DNA from: Serratia symbiotica
GTDB lineage: Bacteria > Pseudomonadota > Gammaproteobacteria > Enterobacterales > Enterobacteriaceae
DNA: 64,000 bases
Direction: 5' to 3'
NCBI GenBank assembly: GCA_900380265.1
Contig: LR025083.1
Span: forward strand, 2,350,147-2,414,146
Part shown: one piece after another, positions 23,005-34,531 of the stretch
How the letters are laid out: each line of letters starts with the position of its first letter
Numbering within the stretch: position 1 is the stretch's first letter
Translations under genes and position numbers: made by a program
The notes under the pieces: model-generated
Database searches by the model: none
What the model saw: the letters and a program-made list of their open reading frames with translations, nothing else
What the model was told of the DNA's origin: nothing

Positions 23005-25225
23005 ACTGATTTACAAAAGAACAAACAGCTTTCTAATCAACGTGATATAGATCAGAAAAGAAACAGGCGGCGCAACATCAGGTCAATTAACCAATCTTAC
23101 CAACTACTAATAGTTAGATAAAATACAGCCGATAACATTCTTTCATTCAAATATCGAGACAGGGCTAAGTAGGCAGACACGGAGCCGCCGCCTTTCTTCT
23201 TATTAGAAGAAATAAATTACCTATACAGATAATAAATTGATTCACAACTTGCATTCATGTCCTGTAGACTGTTGTCTACCTACTTTTGGAGACAAAACAG
23301 AAAACATGAGCGATGTTTGCCCTTGTTGGATAATCCTGAACAGAAGGCGCTACTATAACAAATAGTTAGTTAGATCATTTTTAAGCTCATGAACGTTATA
23401 TTACTCCAGAATAGCCCTTGCATCTGCTACCTCTTCAGTTATGCTGTTTTTGGGTAAGTTAAGTTTAGGAGCCATCAATACAAGTACTTGCGCAATTTCT
23501 AACCTAAACTAAAATAGAGGAATACCAATCGTTACGTAATTGCTTATTTTCCAGACGCCATCAACTAGCCAGGACCTTCAGGATTTTTGAAATGGATATC
23601 TTTCCTTACGTTTTACCATTCAGCTCACATTTAACACTTTACCACAGTAATAGCACACTAAATAGTTTTACAGATTTTCTAAACCCTTATTGGTTCCATA
23701 AGGCGTAAGAGCACTTAATGCCAGTACTTCGTCCGAAGCTAGAGAAGCATGCATTCAGTGCCACTCAAGCCAGTACTGTGCCGTTAAAGGTAGCGTCCTG
23801 AAGAGCAATTCAAGTCTTATACTATAAAACTCCAGAGGCGTTGACATCTACATGCGATTCTTACTTATCCCGGCTAGAGTAACCAATTCTAAAATTCGTA
23901 TCTCCACTCTATAATCATAAAAGACTTAGCCAGGTGGCTGTCGGCACAAACATTAACACACAAGCCGAGTTCTACTTCTCTTGTACCGGAGTGAGCATAA
24001 CAACTAATATACTGATGTTGACCAGGCTCCTATAACCTCTTGATGCTGTGGTTATCTTTCAAATAAATTTATATTGAGCAGAAAGAAATTTATAGCACTA
24101 TTCATAGTAATTACTACTGACGTAGTATATCTAATTAAACATCAGGTGTATCACTTTGTAACGGCTTATATGCACTTATAAGTATGCGCAGCTCTAAGGA
24201 TTCCTTGTACTTTATTCCTTATCCAAATTCACAGAGCGATATTTTACATTAGTAAGATTGCTTAATTAGTTGTAATCACATCTTCTACTACCTTTACCGC
24301 TTACCTATCCGAATCATCCTGATTTTTCAAGTTTAACATACACATCAATACTCTACCAAATATTGCTGTATGCTACAGCATACATATTTCTTGAGCGGTA
24401 ATGATAATCAATAAGGGTTTATAACGAATAATTAATTCTTACACCTAGGCGCGCCATAAGAAACCGGTATATCCATATTAATAAAAGAAATAACTATTTC
24501 TTAACGGAAAATCTACGTAAAGTATTTTATATATATAAATAAGTGACTCTATTAAAATCTTTAAATATCAGAATTAGAATAAAATTTGGATCCTGTTCAG
24601 AATTAGGAGGTATATCTCTTGATCTTATTAATCAAGGCATACACATAAATTCTCAATATGATATTTTAAAACTGATATCAAAATAATTTCGTAACATTAC
24701 AACCATCATTATTGATAATCCTATAATAGTTATGTGTTTCAAAATTACTATACATATAAAAATATGTTGATTTAGTTCTAGCTAAGCGCTAGGTTTATGA
24801 AACCAAAACAACTCCTAATATCCATTATAGGATATAAATATGAATTTGTTACCTGCTTTTACTGAAATTTCAAATAGATATTTTTTAGGATTTTATAATA
24901 AATATCCAGCATGACGCTAAAAGTACCAAGATCAATCCAAAATTAATTTAAATAATTTTACGACACCGTGTATTTTATTTGAGTTTTATTACTCATTCTT
25001 ATCAAAGTCATCCAGTCTTTAGACGGGAATAAGTTATTACGCTAAGGCCAACTATTAAACTAGCGATTAACTAACTATTTAAAGCCTAGTCACCGCGTGG
25101 AAATAACTGTTTCTGAATAAAACCTTGATAGTCTTCCACTTTATCTAGCGTGAAACCATGAAGATCAACGAAATGGTACGGATCATTTAAAACTATAAAA
25201 TTCCTGGCTGGGTAGGTAAAGAAAA

Positions 25226-25549
25226 ATGGTATGCTTCTATCTAAAATCACATCCTACACTTAACCTATGTTATCAGTACCGCCTATTCAATATTAGTCAT
25301 TGGTCAACACCTATTTTCCCGCCATTGATGGCTTATCAATCATATCTATTCACCCTCGTCACTTACAACGAGCTATCGGGGCAAAGACAAAACAACCAGA
25401 AAGCCTATCCACTTGACACCACCCAACCACACCTTAACCACACTGATTTATCCACGCCTACTGCAAATCTGTTAGTATCAGGCGAGACGAGCAGTTTCTT
25501 TACTGATACGGGCGTAGATGATATTAAGGGTAATAACGATGCTTTCTAA
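25226..25549 (+). CDS. unrecognised 107-residue ORF ending in a hairpin
   Basis: An ATG-initiated ORF with a weak AGG about 10 nt upstream. The product is rich in Ser, Thr, Pro and Asn with no membrane helix, signal peptide or motif I recognise. Its last codons form the left arm of a perfect 14-bp hairpin and its stop codon lies in the loop (25530-25562). By length alone such an ORF can arise by chance in this DNA. I list it because of the hairpin and its less biased composition. It may equally be an opened frame in a dead gene. Confidence 0.2.
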   Translation: MVCFYLKSHPTLNLCYQYRLFNISHWSTPIFPPLMAYQSYLFTLVTYNELSGQRQNNQKAYPLDTTQPHLNHTDLSTPTANLLVSGETSSFFTDTGVDDIKGNNDAF

Positions 25550-25562
25550 GCATCGTTATTAC
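25530..25562. repeat. perfect 14-bp stem hairpin
   Basis: Arms 25530-25543 and 25549-25562 are exact reverse complements with a 5-nt loop. The + side is followed by a modestly T-rich stretch, so it could act as a terminator for the ORF at 25226-25549. A stem this long is not expected by chance. Confidence 0.9.
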
Positions 25563-28363
25563 TATTCTAACTTTAATAATAAAATCTTGTAGAACACTAC
25601 GAACATATTATTCAACGAATACAACTAGTATAGTAACGCAAATATAGCATATCACCTTCATGAATATTGGAAGTCTTTATTTCATTCCATTATTTCATGG
25701 AGATACTGCATGTACAGTACGTCCTATTTATGTCCGAAAACAGCAAACCACGAACTGTAATATTTTCGGTTGAGCATGAGCATGATTGGTCGTATATTAT
25801 AAACAGAAAGATTTCCAACATAAAGAGCAATAATGGTAAAATGAGCACATGCATGCATGTATAGCACCAAATATATACGCGGTATTTATACCTAAGCTAG
25901 GCTTACTAAGAATTTAAGTAAGTACGTTAAAAACGAAAAGGTTAATTTTCCATACACGCAACAGGAATTTAGATTATAGACCAACAGAGATTACAATATT
26001 TTTATTTATAACAAATAAATATCTATATACTTATAAATTTCTAATACAAAGAAATAGCTATCTTATATTACATGTTAAATTATTCATTTTCGCATCAAAT
26101 AAAACCGAGCTCCACTCCATCACTTATGGAGCAGGCAAACGGCCTTATCACTACCTGTAAAATGCTAGTCAATTCTTATTAGACTATTTCATCTGAGCCG
26201 AAGAAAGCTAGAATCTATTAACAAATCGCATATACATGGTATATTACTAGTGCCACGATACTTTCGCATAGCTACCATAATTACTAGTAGAAGCAAGGAG
26301 TCTTATCATAGGAAAAGGATAGTAACGTATCTTGGTAAGAACAGTGCGCCGCAAAATAGTAACTCCAACAAACGGTTTATATACAATAGTAACGACACAA
26401 GTGCCTTACAGAAAAGAGATAACTGAGTTTATTTTATAAATATGTATTTCTCTTTTATTTTAAGTTCTTATCATTATGGTACTTAACTAACCAGTGATCA
26501 ACCACGTCGATCAGTTAACTACAACTTCCAATCAGGTTACCCAACCTGCAGTAAAAGATCGCGACGAGGGAATCAACTGAATCTGCAACTGAGATCATGT
26601 TAGGTGGCATAGAGAATATAGAGCCATGTTTAACATAAATAAATATCCAAAGCACGCTGTGCTAGATCAAATCATTAATCATCACGCACTTGTCCTGCGT
26701 TACTAATTTAGTCAGGTGTTGCACCTATAATGCTGATCAAAACTATTACCAATACTCATAACATCTGAGGGTTGAACGAATGTTCATTCTAATCTAATAA
26801 CGGACTCAGAATAAGGTCACCAAAAAAAAATAAACTAATAGAGACTGCATTCCTGCCTTTATGGCATATCTATCAAATAGACCATCACTAAATGCAAGAA
26901 CATGTTCAGACTTATATCGTCGGTACAAACTGACGGCGATTAATTCAGCACTATCCACATAGTAATACTGCTGAATGCAGCGATGTTCCACCATATAAAA
27001 CACTGCCTGTATAATGATACCCAACATCGGCAGAGATTTTAGTTTTCTAAAAACATAGGCCCTATACAGTAACCTACTGATATCAGAAATAGTTTATCTA
27101 CACACTACGAATCAACACTACTTGAATTTAAATACATAGCTAATAAAAATTGGTTAGCGTTAATTTAAAATACTAGTAGGTGAGTCATAGTCATAACGAC
27201 AAATAAAAACATATAGTCGCTAATTATTTCTAACATCAAAACCAGGTTTTGAAATACCTACAGGGATTGTAGGATCTTTAATAGATAAACCTCCTTTAGG
27301 AACTATTTAGTCTTAGGTTTAAAAAATATCCTACCAAAGAAATATATAAATAGCTGCATTATATCATCACATATCCGGACCCGATTTAGGAATACCCACT
27401 ACGCCTAATTACTCTTTGCCACTAACTTGCTCCTATCCTCTAGCTACTTTCAAGTTCACCTCTACTAATCTGACAGATACTCTACTCCTTAAAAAACAAA
27501 ATAAAATTTACAGATATTATTCCTGCGTTCTATGGTCGCCTTAATCGAGCTGTTTTAGGACAGTGTCCTTAAGATGATGATCATAGTGAACACATTTTAA
27601 ATTAGGTGAATCATTTAGTTAAGTGACATTCTAGATATTACCAATCAACTTTTAATCTGTAGGATAATACCGGTACGCTCATCAATATCAATGTGCACGC
27701 AAATATCATGCACATCATACAGAGTCTGTATAGATTCCATATCAGGGAACTAATCTGACTAATACTAACGTGTACTGGTTAAAAATCTATCTACTGTGAG
27801 TAGGTAGATGATATCTCCCTCCTCAACAAGATAATCAAACTCAGAAATAGCCTTAATAATTAAGATCCGCAGATCTAGGTAGGTACTCTGGATTAGAGTT
27901 TAACCATATTAATACAGCGTATTTATCAATCGCACTTTAATTATGGTTGACTTTTTATTGCCCGATATCAAATTCTAGCATCCTTCACCGTACTGATTAT
28001 ATATGCAATCAGGCAATATATTTTTACATTTTAAATTGCCCTAAATCCACTATCAGCATTACAGATAGTGACATAACTTAAGTCTCCTCTTTTATCCGTA
28101 TTAAAAATATAAATAACTATAGAGTTAATCAGTTGATATATCATTACTATACAATAGTAGACTTTACGCCTACTTTCTTTTATCAATAAAAAATCAAGGT
28201 GTAGTAAGAGTTAAGTGCACTGCATAACGATTAAATATTCCAGAAGAGATCGCTGACAGAATAAACGTCTGATTTAGAAATAAAATTTTAAAACTTATTC
28301 ATGTGCAGCTTCCAGTACAGGCAACGTTATACACCGACAAGATCTAGCTAATGCTTAAAATTT

Positions 28364-28401
28364 ATTCTTGATTCTTATCATAATTCTTGTTTCTTATCAA
28401 A
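28364..28401. repeat. imperfect 19-nt tandem duplication
   Basis: Units 28364-28382 and 28383-28401 are head-to-tail copies, both beginning ATTCTTG and sharing TTCTTATCA, with a few differences. They lie just 11 nt left of the 20-bp hairpin at 28413-28455. Confidence 0.75.
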
Positions 28402-28412
28402 AACACTCTGCC

Positions 28413-28455
28413 TATTTATACAGACTAGAAATAAAATTTCTAGTCTGTATAAATA
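28413..28455. repeat. perfect 20-bp stem hairpin
   Basis: Arms 28413-28432 and 28436-28455 are exact reverse complements separated by the 3-nt loop AAA. There are no mismatches in 20 pairs. It is not followed by a T-run on either strand and lies far from any intact gene (the nearest is gmk at 31419). Confidence 0.95.
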
Positions 28456-28778
28456 ATATCGAAAGGAATGTTGAAATAAATTGATATCTTACAGTGCCTT
28501 AGTGTTTTAAACCCATATCTGTCTTGCCTGACGCTAAAATAACATACTGATGATCAATAAAACTATATTAACAATTTAGTAAAATCTAGCATTCCACGCT
28601 ATTTAGCGCACATTTAATACTTGTTAAATGTAATGAGCAAATCAGATTTCTATCAACCTAGCAGACCGATAAGGCGTCGCAAACCTTATTGTTAGCAAGA
28701 TTCAATAGACTATTTAAGAGTACAGAGTGTATTATAGTTCCAATGCAGATCACGTAATTAAAATTTGTACTGTAATCG

Positions 28779-29174
28779 TTAGTAACGATTTTTATCAGGA
28801 CTCTCACTTTTTAATACAAACCCACCTAATAGTAGGTCTCTAGTGGAGAGGAATAGAGCAAATAATTTTAAAAACAACCTAATAGAATGTTTCGTACTAA
28901 TAAAAATATCATAATATAAAGCAATACTTTCTATAACAATTATACACTCTACCCATAGAGTAATAGTAAATTTTAAAATACTTAACGAAGATTTTCGATC
29001 CAACTTCATCAAAACGGCATAAGATGTATAGTCCGATAAAGAGGTAAAACAATAAATGGTTTTCCGAAAAAATGAAACGCTAGTCATACAACAAAATAAT
29101 AAATAAAACTTATCTATTAAGATAATAAGAACATCATAAACCATTTTGCGTGCCATTTGTGTTAGTATCCTCAT
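28779..29174 (-). CDS. unrecognised 131-residue ORF, possibly membrane-associated
   Basis: ATG start with AGGA 8 nt upstream. The translation has three hydrophobic stretches (about residues 13-33, 65-95 and 98-120) rich in Leu, Ile and Phe. No family is recognised. The ORF is rich in A+T-driven codons, which by itself favours Phe, Ile and Leu, so apparent membrane segments may be an artefact of composition. An ORF of this length is only marginally unexpected in 64 kb of such DNA. I regard it as a weak candidate. Confidence 0.15.
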   Translation of the reverse strand: MRILTQMARKMVYDVLIILIDKFYLLFCCMTSVSFFRKTIYCFTSLSDYTSYAVLMKLDRKSSLSILKFTITLWVECIIVIESIALYYDIFISTKHSIRLFLKLFALFLSTRDLLLGGFVLKSESPDKNRY

Positions 29175-29443
29175 GCAATTTATCCTGCGCTAGTTTTAGT
29201 ATTCTCGTTTATTCCGACAGCAAGCGCTCCATGTAAAACAAATCACACCATATACTACCCTAAACTAAAAATTGATCTATTTAAATTGCTATAGCGATAT
29301 AAATGAAAACTCCATATATCGATGGTTCATATGATAGCAATCCGTTGATTAATGGAATGAATTGAGTGATTTAGAGCCCAATAAATTTCTTGCTTAGATT
29401 TACTCTTTAAAGGCAAGGTTGAATCGTTTGGGTAGAACTAACC

Positions 29444-29466
29444 ACCTTCTCTTCTAAAGAGAAGGT
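29444..29466. repeat. perfect 9-bp inverted repeat
   Basis: Arms 29444-29452 and 29458-29466 pair exactly with a 5-nt loop, in non-coding DNA. Confidence 0.8.
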
Positions 29467-30260
29467 ATGAGTTTTGCTAATTTATTTTAATTAAGTAAAG
29501 ATATTTAATTAATCAATGGGCTAAGCAGACGCTGTAGAAAAGTAAGTATTCTCTTATTTTCTAACTCTAAATCGGGTTACTCATTCACGGTGACAGAAAG
29601 ACTTATTTCAGTATTTAAGCTCAGTCGGCGTTGCCAAACCGGAGGTGAATGAACTCAATGTTAGAAGCGTTAGCAGACAAGACATAATGAATATATTAAT
29701 TAGGTCGTTTACATTTTTCTTTCGCTTAGTGATCAGCAATCAGACCATTGCTAATATTGCTTAGCAATATACGCTGAAAGTTTACACAGCTGAAGTCTAT
29801 TTACTATATTGAATACCTGCAATATTGACCGCAACTAGCATACCAAGACTAACTCTTTTCAATTCAAACCGTCTAGCGAGCAGTAGCTGCCCTATAGAAT
29901 AGAGGGCAGAAATCATCAAAGTGAAAGTTTCAATAATACGCTTTTTTATAAATTCAGGACCCTACCCTCCTGAAAGGTCCATTGATTTCCTCTTGCTTTC
30001 TTATATAAATCAAACTATTTAGCGCACACGCAACAAGAAAGAAACAACCTGAACTACTCAGAATATGAACAGCCAACATCATCACCAGCACTGAGGAAAT
30101 AAGTCACACTACTAAAATACTTTAGATACTACCACGCATTGTTTGGATAAACATTTATAAAATTAAAATAGATAGCACTCAATAATTATAACTCAACAAT
30201 CATAACAGGATAGAAACTTCAATTACTTCAATAAAATTAAGATTTATACAATATTAATTT

Positions 30261-30286
30261 ATATTACTACCAAACAGTAGTAATAT
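30261..30286. repeat. perfect 10-bp inverted repeat
   Basis: Arms 30261-30270 and 30277-30286 pair exactly around a 6-nt loop. Confidence 0.85.
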
Positions 30287-30787
30287 TAAATCCTTCCGCC
30301 AAAAATATTCTTTTCACATAAACTACTAGCGGTTGAGTTATAGTATAAATAACTTTATTATTTTATTTAATATTAAATACCATGCACATACCTCCTTTAT
30401 AGATAACAGACTTTATATAAAGTTGACGTAAAATTTTATTTATAAATAAATTTATTTAGTTAACCTCCGTTAATCTTTGTAGTCCTTCATGGAATTGGTA
30501 TCTGTATTAAATATACCACAGCAGATTTTAAATATAACGCAGCAAATATCAGTCTACTGACATCTATTAAAATATTGCTAGAGCATGTATCATGATTAAG
30601 AAGTAATGACTTAGTCCACTAAAGACTTGATAAATAGCTGACATTTATACTACCAATCATCACCCTAATAACCACATACTGCTTCCGTGATAGGTAGATC
30701 TCCGATCATACCTATCGCTAGATCAGCGATGCCTAGCTTAGGATATATCACTCAAGACCAGGCACCTAACCCCTGTACACATCAGTG

Positions 30788-30812
30788 CTTTACTCTTGTT
30801 CTAAGAGTAAAG
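30788..30812. repeat. perfect 10-bp inverted repeat
   Basis: Arms 30788-30797 and 30803-30812 pair exactly around loop GTTCT. It lies about 600 nt upstream of gmk. Confidence 0.85.
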
Positions 30813-31418
30813 TGTAACAAAACAGATAACAATCTATAAAAAAGGCAAATCCGATCAATTTATATAAATATAACTTTAATAAGCAATGCTGCAAATCTAT
30901 CACCCGAGTTCATTATCCTAGCAGCTAGGCTATTTGTCTCAATTATTCAATAAGTCCTTATATTTATTAGTATGCTGTATAATACTTTTATTATTATTGC
31001 ATACATCCCGACACGCCTATGACTATAGACCGTTAAATGAATATGTTTATCCTGACGATCATCTTCTTAGTGATAGCGTTCGATCGTGCATCATATCGCA
31101 ATATATTCGTTAACAATATTTCTTGGATTACCTGTTTGAGATATAGCTGATCACACTAAGTTCCATCTTGGCTTGCAAACCTTCAGACATTTAAATCAAG
31201 ATCACTGATATTGAGACTCGCCTGTCAACTGCTGTAAATAGTGGAAACAACAATAGTTGACTAATTTACCTCGCCCATTCTCGTTGCTTGTTTTGTTGAG
31301 AACCACATCCGGACAAAATGCGAACTAACGCTGCATTTCGCACATGAGCCGTGTATACTAGCTTAGAGAATACGTATCGGTATTATTAGTATACAAACTG
31401 CTATAAACGTACATTATC

Positions 31419-32042
31419 ATGGCTCAAGGAACGCTTTATATTGTCTCTGCTCCCAGCGGCGCAGGTAAATCAACTCTCATTCAGGCTTTGTTAAAAATGC
31501 AACCGCTGTACGATACACAAGTCTCGGTTTCGCATACCACCCGAGCCAAGCGTCCAGCTGAGCATTATGGCGAGCACTACTTCTTCGTATCAAAAGATGA
31601 GTTTTTTCAGATGATTGAAGGAGGTGCTTTTCTTGAGTACGCCAAAGTTTTTGGTAACTATTATGGTACCTCGCGCGCCTGCGTTACGCAGGTTTTATCG
31701 ACTGGTGTTGACGTCTTTTTAGATATCGATTGGCAAGGAGCACAACAAATCCGCGCACAAATTCCACAGGCACGCAGCATCTTTATTTTGCCACCATCCA
31801 AAGAAGAACTTAACCGCCGGCTACGTGGTCGTGGGCAGGACAGCGTAAAGTTAATCGCCAAACGTATGGCCCATTCTGTGGATGAAATCATGCACTATGC
31901 AGAGTACGATTATTTAATCGTGAACGATGACTTTGATTTAGCATTGTCTGATCTGAAAACTATTATTCGTGCTGAACGTCTACGTTTAAACCGTCAATTA
32001 CTAAAGCATGGCGCTTTAATCAGCAAACTATTGGAAGACTAA
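31419..32042 (+). CDS. gmk: guanylate kinase
   Basis: Phosphorylates GMP (and dGMP) to GDP with ATP; essential for guanine nucleotide supply. 207 residues, the E. coli length. The P-loop APSGAGKST is at residues 11-19, and the GMP-binding segment [22 protein letters not shown], the [10 protein letters not shown] block and the lid region LRGRGQDS are all intact. The start ATG matches E. coli [10 protein letters not shown]; no clear Shine-Dalgarno is visible. It is followed after 52 nt by rpoZ and then the remains of spoT, the E. coli gmk-rpoZ-spoT order. Confidence 0.97.
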   Translation: MAQGTLYIVSAPSGAGKSTLIQALLKMQPLYDTQVSVSHTTRAKRPAEHYGEHYFFVSKDEFFQMIEGGAFLEYAKVFGNYYGTSRACVTQVLSTGVDVFLDIDWQGAQQIRAQIPQARSIFILPPSKEELNRRLRGRGQDSVKLIAKRMAHSVDEIMHYAEYDYLIVNDDFDLALSDLKTIIRAERLRLNRQLLKHGALISKLLED

Positions 32043-32094
32043 ATGAGTTTCAGTAAGATGCCCATCTTCTTGTGAGCTTTGGAGTGAAACTAAT

Positions 32095-32370
32095 ATGGCA
32101 CGTGTCACCGTTCAAGATGCTGTAGAAAAAATTGGTAACCGCTTTGACCTAGTGCTGGTCGCTGCACGCCGAGCACGTCAAATCCAGACAGGCGGGAAAA
32201 CTGCGTTAGTCCTAGAAACGAAGGATAAGCACACTGTTATCGCGTTACGTGAAATCGAAGAAGGCTTAATCACTAGCCATATTCTGGATATACTGGAGCG
32301 TCAGGAGCAGAAAGAACAAGAAGCCGCTGAAATGCAAGCGGTAACCGAAATTGCTGAAGGCCGTCGTTAA
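32095..32370 (+). CDS. rpoZ: RNA polymerase omega subunit
   Basis: Omega subunit, which latches onto beta-prime and helps RNA polymerase assembly; in E. coli it also contributes to one ppGpp-binding site. 91 residues, the E. coli length. The start [29 protein letters not shown] and the core block are typical, ending AEGRR. A ribosome binding site GGAG lies about 9 nt before the ATG. The next gene, spoT, is dead, so the ppGpp link of omega may no longer be used unless relA survives elsewhere. Confidence 0.96.
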   Translation: MARVTVQDAVEKIGNRFDLVLVAARRARQIQTGGKTALVLETKDKHTVIALREIEEGLITSHILDILERQEQKEQEAAEMQAVTEIAEGRR

Positions 32371-32387
32371 TTAGACTGCGAGGCTAA

Positions 32388-34160
32388 CTTGCATCTATTT
32401 TATCGCCTTAAACAGGCCTATCGCGTGGCTCGTGATTCGCACAAGGAGAAAGCACGTTCTTAGCGATGAGTCTTACATTACTTATCCAGGCACCATCCCC
32501 GCCATTCTAGTGGAAATGCGCCTTGTTCATGAGGCGCTCATGGCCGGGCTTTACATGATCTTATTAAAGACACACCAGACACTTACCAAGATATGAAACA
32601 AACGTTTGGCACATGAGTCGCTGAACTAGTTAAAGGGCTATCCAAACTCAAGACACTGAAATCCAGGATAAAAACTACAGCGGAAACTTTCGGAAATGAT
32701 CATTGCGATGGTGGAGAACATCCTCGTCGTGCTTATCCAGCTAGCTGACTGCACCCAGAATATGCGCACTCTTAATTCACTGCGCATGGATAAAGACGAA
32801 GCATTGCTCGTGAGACTTTAGAAATTTATAGCCAGTTTCACCCACAGATTAAGGATTCACCACCTTAAAACAGAGCTGGAAAAATTAGGCATTAAAGCAC
32901 TCTATCCTAACCACTATCGCGTTATAAAAGAAGTAGTAAAAGCTGTACACAGCAACCGGAAGGAGAGAATCCAAAAATCATCTACGATATTAAAGGATGG
33001 TTAACAGAAGTAAGCATCCCTCACGCGTCAGTGGGCGGAAAAACATCTCTATTCCATCTATCTTAACATGAATCTCAAAGAGCAATTTTTTTATTCCATT
33101 ATGTGCAACTACTCATTTCAGGTAGTTGTTGAAGGGGAGATAGCTGCTACCGAATACTAGACCAAGTTCATACTCTCTACAAACCTCGGCCAGGTAGGGT
33201 CACAAAGACTATATTACTATTCCTAAGACAAACACACCTATCAATCACTGCATACATCACTACTCGGACCGCAGGCTCACCAGTTGAGGTTTAGATGCAA
33301 ACTGAAGACATGGATTAGATGGCAAAATATGGGCGTCAGCCTCGCATTGGACTGACAAACAAGAAATATAGGGAAAATCTGGTACCGCTACACAGATCCG
33401 TTCGCACCTCTAGATCCAGAGCCTACTTGAACTACAGCAAATCGTTGGCAATTCATTTGAGTTTATAGAAAGTGTAAAATCCGATCTATGCTCAGATGAG
33501 ATTTAGGTTTTCACCCCAGGAGGCCGTATCGCCGAATTGCCGGAAGGTAGCTACCCCAGTAGCTTTCACCTATGCAATACACACTGATATAATCAATACG
33601 TGCATTAACATACGCGTCGATCGCCAGCCATATCCCTTATCTCAATCACTAACAAACGGATAAATGGTGGAAATAATTATTGAGGAAGGTGCTCGGGCAA
33701 AGGCCGCCTGGTTGCATTTTTATTAGCTCGACAGCCAGTACAAATAGGCCACATGCTAAAACACCTCACACGAGCCGATTCCATTAGCCTAGGTCATCAT
33801 TCCTAAAGTATACGTTGGTCATCTATCGTAAGCTAAGGGAGGTCAAGCAGAAAAATATCTAGAACGGCATGGAGTGCATAAAGCTAATCGCATTAGCGAT
33901 TTGCTAATAGAAACCAAACTCAGACATATCATAAGCGCACTAATCGCCACAACATAATAAGCCATCCACCCAGTATCTAAAGTGTCTTGTCCCATTCCAA
34001 GCAGGATTCCCAAATGGCTCAAGGTCTCTTTATCAATTTTAAAAGTACTGTAGGCGCATCTCCGGAAACACGTGGTTTGCATTTTCGCCCAGTACACAAC
34101 TTGTAACTCTCGGATACACCATCCAATATAATAGCTAACACTAGCCAAAACAGCTTTATA
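32388..34160 (+). pseudogene. spoT: inactivated spoT, (p)ppGpp synthetase/hydrolase
   Basis: Directly after rpoZ, scattered stretches in all three + frames align in order with E. coli SpoT. Among them are RQAYLVARD near 32410, PDTYQDM near 32580, VAELVKG near 32620, IARETLEIYS near 32815, HTLYKPRPGRV near 33175, QTEDMD near 33300, and VDRQPYPLSQSLTNG near 33620. A last degenerate block near 34050 corresponds to KCCRPIPGD. Many stop codons and frameshifts separate them, so the gene is dead. Both the hydrolase and synthetase domains are hit. The decay suggests loss of the stringent response, or at least of ppGpp degradation. Confidence 0.93.
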
Positions 34161-34484
34161 AACACATCACAATGGGTGAGGTAAAATCATTCTCCAGAAT
34201 TCATTTCGGAGATTCACGTAGATATGCTTCACTTTCCGCCTACTCACTAATAAGTTGCTTATTATTAACCCGTATACACTAAGGTAGAAAACCTCAAGAA
34301 TGGAAATAAACAAGTTCAAAGCATAGTGATCTGTTAAATCACCATTAATCGAATTTATTTAGCGGAATTATACGTACTATCCATATCATGGTAGATAGAA
34401 ACTAGTCAAAAGAGGTATCGCTTATTAGCCTTAAAAGCTATGAGCGGATTACTGAATGTTTTCTATTCTTACACCATAGCTGGG

Positions 34485-34531
34485 GCTTGCTTAGAGCAAG
34501 CACTTGGCCGGAGAATCTCTCAGAGATTCTC
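34485..34531. repeat. two perfect hairpins 9 nt apart
   Basis: Hairpin one pairs 34485-34491 with 34495-34501 (7 bp, loop 3, G+C-rich). Hairpin two is 34511-34520 against 34522-34531, ten complementary pairs around a single base, so about 8 bp with a 5-nt loop in practice. A third hairpin (8 bp) lies at 34752-34775. Confidence 0.8.

Larger units (their letters stand above)
22152..31418. other. 9.3-kb decayed region between valS and gmk
   Basis: No gene of convincing quality. In E. coli valS is followed by rraB and argI, while gmk is preceded by ligB, so a rearrangement joint lies in here. I could not align the DNA to any of these genes. Three longer ORFs (25226-25549 +, 26806-27027 -, 28779-29174 -) lack recognisable domains; two are discussed separately. 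The region is rich in perfect inverted repeats, including the strongest in the window (28413-28455). Confidence 0.7.

Noticed and set aside
26806..27027. 73-codon minus strand ORF as a small gene
   Set aside because: Length is well within chance for this composition, with no motif or ribosome binding site.
33843..34148. 101-codon minus strand ORF
   Set aside because: It is antisense to the tail of the spoT relic; the + strand frames carry the recognisable homology.
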